The translations under genes and the position numbers were made by a program. From NCBI GenBank assembly GCA_024691625.1, contig JAILNL010000205.1, forward strand, positions 1-10,094: DNA of 10,094 nt, in the 5' to 3' direction. This document shows positions 6,319 to 10,094 of this stretch, piece by piece. The notes below the pieces were generated by a model. That model had not been told where the DNA came from and searched no databases. It saw nothing but the letters and a program-made list of their open reading frames with translations. The stretch's first letter is position 1. Every line of letters starts with the position of its first letter. The stretch is from Schwartzia sp. (in: firmicutes). Its GTDB lineage: Bacteria; Bacillota; Negativicutes; Selenomonadales; Selenomonadaceae.

Positions 6319-6990
6319 TTACTCAAGCGTCATTATCTTGTGTTTAAGAACATAGATAAGCGCCTGCGTGCGGTCATTAACATTGAGTTTGCGGAAGATA
6401 TTTGTAAGATGGTTTTTAACCGTTTTTTCACTTACGAAAAGAGCCTGCGCAATATCCTGATTGGAGAAGCCCTTAGCGATACAGGAAAGAACGTCCATCT
6501 CGCGCGGCGTAAGGCGCTCAGCGCGGCCCTCTCTCCACATCTCGCGTGCCTTCTCGTTGACGTCCTCACCTTCCTGAAGACCGCCGAAAATACGCTCGGC
6601 AAGCTTCGGATATACAAAAGCATCGCCATTATTTACTACGTGAATTGCCTTGATGAGCATTGTCGGCTCAACATCTTTAAGAAGATACCCAAGCGCACCG
6701 TTGCGGAGCATTTCAAGCACATATTTATCGCTGCCGTGAATGGTAAGCGCGATAATGCGCGTGCGCGACTTAGCTGCCTGAAGCTGTTTTGTTACCTCAA
6801 GTCCGCTGAGATTAGGCATATTGAGGTCAAGCAGCAAAATATCCGGCTGCAGCACAAGAGTACGGGCAAGAGCTTCCTGTCCGTCTTCTGCCTCTCCTAC
6901 AACCTCGAGATCTTCCTCGAAATTCAAAACGCGCTTAATTCCCTGTCGCAGCAGAGCATGGTCATCTGCAATCAAAATTTTTATAGACAT
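6319..6990 (-). CDS. LuxR/NarL-family response regulator
   Basis: A two-component DNA-binding regulator of 223 residues, similar in layout to DegU/NarL. The receiver domain (3-120) has the acidic pair D9-D10, phospho-acceptor D55 in ILLLDLNMP, T83 in ALTIH and K105 in YLLKD. After a linker rich in charged residues, the C-terminal LuxR-type helix-turn-helix (about 158-217) reads LTPREMDVLSCIAKGFSNQD and VSEKTVKNHLTNIFRKL. I start at the ATG at 6990, giving the family N terminus MSIKILIADDH; GAGAGGAG lies 12 nt upstream, a rather long spacing. A TTG at 7014 would add 8 residues but has no ribosome binding site. No histidine kinase is adjacent, so its partner and targets are unknown. It has its own promoter, with a tandem repeat that may be an operator. 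Confidence 0.93.
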   Translation of the reverse strand: MSIKILIADDHALLRQGIKRVLNFEEDLEVVGEAEDGQEALARTLVLQPDILLLDLNMPNLSGLEVTKQLQAAKSRTRIIALTIHGSDKYVLEMLRNGALGYLLKDVEPTMLIKAIHVVNNGDAFVYPKLAERIFGGLQEGEDVNEKAREMWREGRAERLTPREMDVLSCIAKGFSNQDIAQALFVSEKTVKNHLTNIFRKLNVNDRTQALIYVLKHKIMTLE

Positions 6991-7026
6991 AATGAATCTT
7001 GTCTCCTCTCGCAAATCACTCAGTAT

Positions 7027-7056
7027 ATTATACCAAATATATCAAACATATATCAA
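7027..7056 (-). promoter_or_regulatory. Sigma-70-type promoter of the response regulator gene
   Basis: On the minus strand, TTGATA (7056-7051) and a perfect TATAAT (7032-7027) are separated by 18 nt. Transcription would start near 7020, giving an untranslated leader of about 30 nt that contains the ribosome binding site GAGAGGAG. The promoter starts 18 bp after the secretin stop codon. Confidence 0.78.
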
Positions 7057-7058
7057 AC
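7037..7058. repeat. Perfect 11-bp tandem repeat at the response-regulator promoter
   Basis: ATATATCAAAC occurs twice head to tail (7037-7047 and 7048-7058; GTTTGATATAT on the transcribed strand). The pair covers the -35 hexamer and most of the spacer. A period of about one helical turn puts both copies on the same DNA face, as expected of a regulator binding site, possibly for autoregulation. The low base complexity leaves chance possible. Confidence 0.6.
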
Positions 7059-7073
7059 GGATATAGTCCCGTA

Positions 7074-8483
7074 TTATTTGCTTTTATTTTCTTTTTCATA
7101 ATCTTCCGAAGACTTTATGACAGGAGATTCCCCTTCATCCAGCACATGAGCTGTAAGAAAAATCATAATTTCTGAATCGGATTTGCTTTTTCTGACGCTG
7201 CGGAAAAATGCACCCAATATAGGTAAATCTCCAAGGAAAGGAACCTTCGAAAGCGATTTTGATTCCTCACTCCCGATCAGCCCTCCGATTACCATTGTCT
7301 CTCCATCCTTCAGACGGACAACCGTATCTGCCGACCTCTTTTGAAACTGATATGCTTTCAATGAATCAACGTAAAGCGGTGAGCTGACCTCGGTATGTAC
7401 CTTTGTGGTGATGGCCCCGTCGGGATTCACACGAGGTGTACAGCGAAGAATGATTCCGGCATCACGATATGTGATACTTGTCGTTGTCGCGGTATTCGTC
7501 GACGTCACCACCGGTACGGGAACCTCGCCCCCGATATTTATCTGGGCTTCACGCCCCTGAAGTGTCGTGATGTTTGGCCGCGCCAGAAGCTTTGCCTTGC
7601 CGTCGGTTATCAGAGCCTGTATCTGCGCTCCATAGTAGAATTCAAAAGGATGGCCGCCCGGCCCGTGTCCGAACCGTATAATTCCCGGCATCGACTCGCC
7701 GTTCTTCCACGTCCGTTCAGCAGTTTCCTTGGGAACGGATTCCGTTACTGTCGTATATGAACCGTCCGGATTCTGCACAGAATGTCTTCTCGATTCATAG
7801 TCTTTAGTGTACTCAGGATACTGAGGTACCTTAGACCATTCCCATTCTACACCAAGTTTCTTTGAAGCTTCTTTGGAAATCGCAATTACCTTTGCTTCCA
7901 ACGATACCTGTTTTATCGGCTGGTCAAGCGCCCTTACTATACGCCTCGCCGCCTCATTTTCTGCCGCAGTACCGTAAAGCACAAGCGTATTCGTCCCCGA
8001 ATCAGCAAGTACACGCTCCGCAGCTCCTACACCCGAACCGCCCGTATCCTTTGACGGGCTGCTTTCCTTCCGGTCAGCTTTTCTTAAAGCCATGGAAACC
8101 GCTTCTCTCACCGTATCAAGTTCAGCATATTGCAGAGGATACGTATACATACGGTAAAAAGCTGAATTCTCGGGCTTTATCGAACTAACTACAAAAACAT
8201 CTCCGCGCCGTTCCACGGCAAGTCCCTTAGCCGCGGCAATCAGTTCTACCGCGTCATCAGGCTCTACCCCGTCCAGCCGCATAGATACCAGGCCTTGCAC
8301 AGAATCATCTACTACAAGATTGATATCACCCAGACGGGACACCATTGAAAGAACATCGCGCACATTTCCGTCAGCCACATTCAGAGTAACCTGCTCTGCT
8401 CCGGCATCTGCGTTCCAAAAGCAAAACGCCGCCAAAAACGAAAATATCGCCGTTTTTAATTTTGGGGTCCCATAAATCCTCAA
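7074..8483 (-). CDS. Secretin (PilQ/GspD family outer-membrane channel)
   Basis: Forms a multimeric outer-membrane channel for a type IV pilus or type II secretion machine. The 469-residue product has a signal peptide (hydrophobic 10-23, likely cleavage after ADAGA, residue 29), an N0/STN-like domain (about 31-100), a second periplasmic N-domain (about 110-187) with a Ser/Lys/Gly-rich insert at 139-152, and the secretin core (about 190-448) ending in the hallmark VPFLGDLPILGAFFRS (414-429). A charged tail follows; no pilotin-binding domain was recognised. The start is a TTG at 8483-8481 with GAGGAGG 8 nt upstream; the next in-frame Met (47) would remove the signal peptide. It follows a PilP/GspC-like gene by 13 nt. 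Pilus or secretion ATPases and pilins are not in the window, so PilQ and GspD cannot be separated firmly; the modest size and PilP-like partner lean towards PilQ. Confidence 0.92.
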   Translation of the reverse strand: MRIYGTPKLKTAIFSFLAAFCFWNADAGAEQVTLNVADGNVRDVLSMVSRLGDINLVVDDSVQGLVSMRLDGVEPDDAVELIAAAKGLAVERRGDVFVVSSIKPENSAFYRMYTYPLQYAELDTVREAVSMALRKADRKESSPSKDTGGSGVGAAERVLADSGTNTLVLYGTAAENEAARRIVRALDQPIKQVSLEAKVIAISKEASKKLGVEWEWSKVPQYPEYTKDYESRRHSVQNPDGSYTTVTESVPKETAERTWKNGESMPGIIRFGHGPGGHPFEFYYGAQIQALITDGKAKLLARPNITTLQGREAQINIGGEVPVPVVTSTNTATTTSITYRDAGIILRCTPRVNPDGAITTKVHTEVSSPLYVDSLKAYQFQKRSADTVVRLKDGETMVIGGLIGSEESKSLSKVPFLGDLPILGAFFRSVRKSKSDSEIMIFLTAHVLDEGESPVIKSSEDYEKENKSK

Positions 8484-8500
8484 TACATTTTCCTCCTCAG
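8484..8500 (-). promoter_or_regulatory. Ribosome binding site deciding a TTG start for the secretin
   Basis: On the minus strand CTGAGGAGGAAAATGTA precedes TTG. The strong GAGGAGG is 8 nt from the TTG but only 3 nt from an ATG at 8488-8486, which opens a two-codon frame (ATG-TAT-TGA) whose stop overlaps the TTG. Spacing and the signal peptide both favour TTG as the real start. Confidence 0.7.
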
Positions 8501-9033
8501 CGTCCCGAAAGACGCAGGGTGAGTATTCCTTCAGATGTTTCTACTACAGCAGCGGCTTCAGTAAGCTCCAAAAGCTCAACATCTCCGTGCCGCTCCCCGG
8601 GAGCCATGCTCCAATGTTCATTCCCCCGGGAAAAAACTGCCATCACTCCGGCAGATGAGCTTGCTGTTCCCACAAGCTTCACAGGCTCTTTGCGTGAACG
8701 CGTGCGTTCTGTTTTTTCAGCCGGCCCTTTCACAGATGCCGTCTGCAGGCTTTTATGAACCTGTTCTCTTTCATTGTGCTCAGCCGAAAAAGGCGAATGC
8801 AGCACCACCGGTTTTGCTATCGGCACAGCAACGGGCGCGCTGTCTGCGCTCCCGGCCGAAACCTCAGCACGCTGCGGCAGCTTCACAATAGGAGCCGGCT
8901 CGGGCTCCGAAACCAGACAGCTGCTGATTCCTGTTCCGCAAATCACTGATGCAAACATGACAGGCAAAAGATATTTCTTTCCCTCAGGTGTCAGATTTGC
9001 ATAAAAACATTCTATGAACTCGTCAACCGTCAT
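8497..9033 (-). CDS. PilP/GspC-like inner-membrane protein, putative secretin partner
   Basis: Not recognised by strong motif; the call rests on architecture and context. The 178 residues comprise a short charged N terminus, one hydrophobic segment (21-41), a long Pro/Ala/Glu and Lys/Arg-rich linker (43-115) expected in the periplasm, and a C-terminal beta-rich domain (117-176: VKLVGTASS, MAVFSRGN, WSMAPGER, VELLELTEAAAVVETSEG, LTLRL). That domain resembles the homology region of GspC and PilP, which binds secretin N-domains. ISSC (36-39) fits a lipobox, and PilP is a lipoprotein of similar size, but 20 residues before the hydrophobic core is long for a lipoprotein signal. The ATG at 9033 overlaps the pgi stop (ATGA), so translation is coupled; the secretin starts 13 nt after its end. 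Family confidence is moderate. Confidence 0.6.
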   Translation of the reverse strand: MTVDEFIECFYANLTPEGKKYLLPVMFASVICGTGISSCLVSEPEPAPIVKLPQRAEVSAGSADSAPVAVPIAKPVVLHSPFSAEHNEREQVHKSLQTASVKGPAEKTERTRSRKEPVKLVGTASSSAGVMAVFSRGNEHWSMAPGERHGDVELLELTEAAAVVETSEGILTLRLSGR

Positions 9034-10094
9034 GCCTTCAAAGAATTCCTTCCAAGCGCCGCTATTTTCGGCCCCATGATTTTCTTGTATGCTTCAACCC
9101 CCGGCTGGTCAAAAGCATCAACATCCGCAAGCTCGCCCTCGTAAGCAACCGAAAGCGCCAGCAGATACATAAGCTCACCGATATGGTACGGAGTGAGCTT
9201 CGGAAGACTGAACAAAGCATTGAAGCGGTGATTTCCCGAAAGAGCTTCTTCATTTGCGGCGCGGGCTATTTCAAGCGCGCTGCCCATTTCTGCTCCGGAA
9301 AAAGATGCCAGCTTTTCTACCGACGGAAAAACATTCGGGATTACAAAGTCACGCTCCCATTCCTCAACACGCACAAACTGGACTACTTTATTAAGCCGTC
9401 CTTCCTGATGCTGCTGAGTCTGCGCATGCATATCTGTGGTTCCCACCGCAACTATCGGGGTTCTCCCATAATAAATCTTTTCACCATTACGATTGTAAGT
9501 CTTTCCCAGGGATTCCGCAAGCAACTGAATATACCATTCTGACAAAGACTTCAGATAATCCCCATAGGGCATAAGGACTTCTATGTCACGTCCATACTTT
9601 TCAGACGCAATAAACTTCAGCACTGCATTCAGCATTGCAGGATTTTCAAACAGCTCCGAAGTTTTACACGCCTCGTCCATGGCGCGTGCCCCTGCAAGGA
9701 ACTGTTCAATATCAAAGCCAAAGCAGCAGGCCGCCGCAAGCCCGACCTCTGAAAACACCGAGAACCTTCCGCCCACGCCATCAGGCACTGCAAAGGTTTC
9801 CCAGCCGCGTTCCTCCGCAAGTTTCTTCAGAAGCGTTGGCTTCTCCCTGGAAGGATCTGTCACAGCCACCACGCTGACATCAATGTTTTCCGCCTTGTCC
9901 AGCTCATTTAACACGACCATGAAAGCCGACATGGTGTCAAAGGTGCTTCCTGACTTTGATATCACAAGCAAAAGCACCGAAAGCTTACCGCCTTCATGTG
10001 TCTTTTTCTTTTCGGCGGAGAACCGTATATGCTCAATCAAATCTCCTGTACGAAGCGGATCAATATTGTTTCCGCTGAACCAGAACTCAGGCCA
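9030..10094 (-). CDS. pgi: Glucose-6-phosphate isomerase, 5'-truncated by the window edge
   Basis: Interconverts glucose 6-phosphate and fructose 6-phosphate in glycolysis and gluconeogenesis. The last 354 residues are visible; the frame stays open to the window edge (first residues WPEFWFSGNNIDP), so the TTG at 10040 is internal and not the start. Sugar-phosphate-binding SKSGST (47-52 of the visible part), PGI signature 1 (DGVGGRFSVFSEVG, 105-118), TTDMHAQTQQHQEG (219-232) and signature 2 (DAFDQPGVEAYKK, 326-338) are intact. The stop TGA overlaps the ATG of the next gene. A glycolytic gene coupled to two secretion or pilus genes is an unusual neighbourhood, though probably just a shared transcript. 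No damage or unusual composition was seen. Confidence 0.97.
   Translation of the reverse strand, partial: WPEFWFSGNNIDPLRTGDLIEHIRFSAEKKKTHEGGKLSVLLLVISKSGSTFDTMSAFMVVLNELDKAENIDVSVVAVTDPSREKPTLLKKLAEERGWETFAVPDGVGGRFSVFSEVGLAAACCFGFDIEQFLAGARAMDEACKTSELFENPAMLNAVLKFIASEKYGRDIEVLMPYGDYLKSLSEWYIQLLAESLGKTYNRNGEKIYYGRTPIVAVGTTDMHAQTQQHQEGRLNKVVQFVRVEEWERDFVIPNVFPSVEKLASFSGAEMGSALEIARAANEEALSGNHRFNALFSLPKLTPYHIGELMYLLALSVAYEGELADVDAFDQPGVEAYKKIMGPKIAALGRNSLKA

Noticed and set aside
7056..7073. Weak hairpin after the secretin stop (ACGG...CCGT on the minus strand)
   Set aside because: The stem is only 4-5 bp and the run after it is too short for a terminator.
6340..7101. Plus-strand frame of 253 codons opposite the response regulator
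   Set aside because: It is antisense to an intact response regulator and also runs through that gene's promoter.
10038..10040. TTG as the pgi start codon, suggested by GGAGA just upstream
   Set aside because: The frame stays open to the window edge with typical PGI sequence (FWFSGNNIDP) before it, so this codon is internal.

Overview
The window looks like chromosomal DNA from an anaerobic, outer-membrane-bearing Firmicute of the Negativicutes type (Selenomonas, Megasphaera, Phascolarctobacterium and relatives). The grounds are Firmicute-like tetrapyrrole genes in tight order, strong AGGAGG-type ribosome binding sites, and a true outer-membrane secretin with a PilP/GspC-like partner, which needs a diderm envelope. 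The genus cannot be fixed from the sequence. Every gene lies on the minus strand, so transcription runs from high to low coordinates.

From the right edge: a 5'-truncated glucose-6-phosphate isomerase (10094-9030) overlaps by ATGA a small membrane-anchored PilP/GspC-like protein (9033-8497), which is followed after 13 nt by a secretin (8483-7074). A LuxR/NarL-type response regulator (6990-6319) follows, with its own promoter and an 11-bp tandem repeat that overlaps the -35 element.

Next comes a 445-bp non-coding leader. It holds a sigma-70-like promoter, a complete cobalamin riboswitch closed by a P1 helix (5996-6170) and a factor-independent terminator (5923-5942). It controls a tetrapyrrole operon: cbiL/cobI, a precorrin-2 dehydrogenase (sirC/cysG-N type), hemA, hemC, a cobA-hemD fusion and hemB (5' part only). 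HemA, HemB, HemC and HemD make uroporphyrinogen III, CobA makes precorrin-2, the SirC-like enzyme makes sirohydrochlorin, and CbiL adds the C20 methyl group. With a B12 riboswitch at the head and cbiL as first gene, the operon serves corrinoid synthesis at least as much as heme.

Three non-coding features stand out: a terminator-like hairpin over the hemC stop codon inside the operon; two copies of an 83-86 bp structured repeat between cobA-hemD and hemB, with near-identical ends but different, still self-complementary stems; and the tandem repeat at the response-regulator promoter. The coding content is mostly well-known biology. No clear new enzymatic or defence system is visible; the structured repeat is the best candidate for something undescribed.
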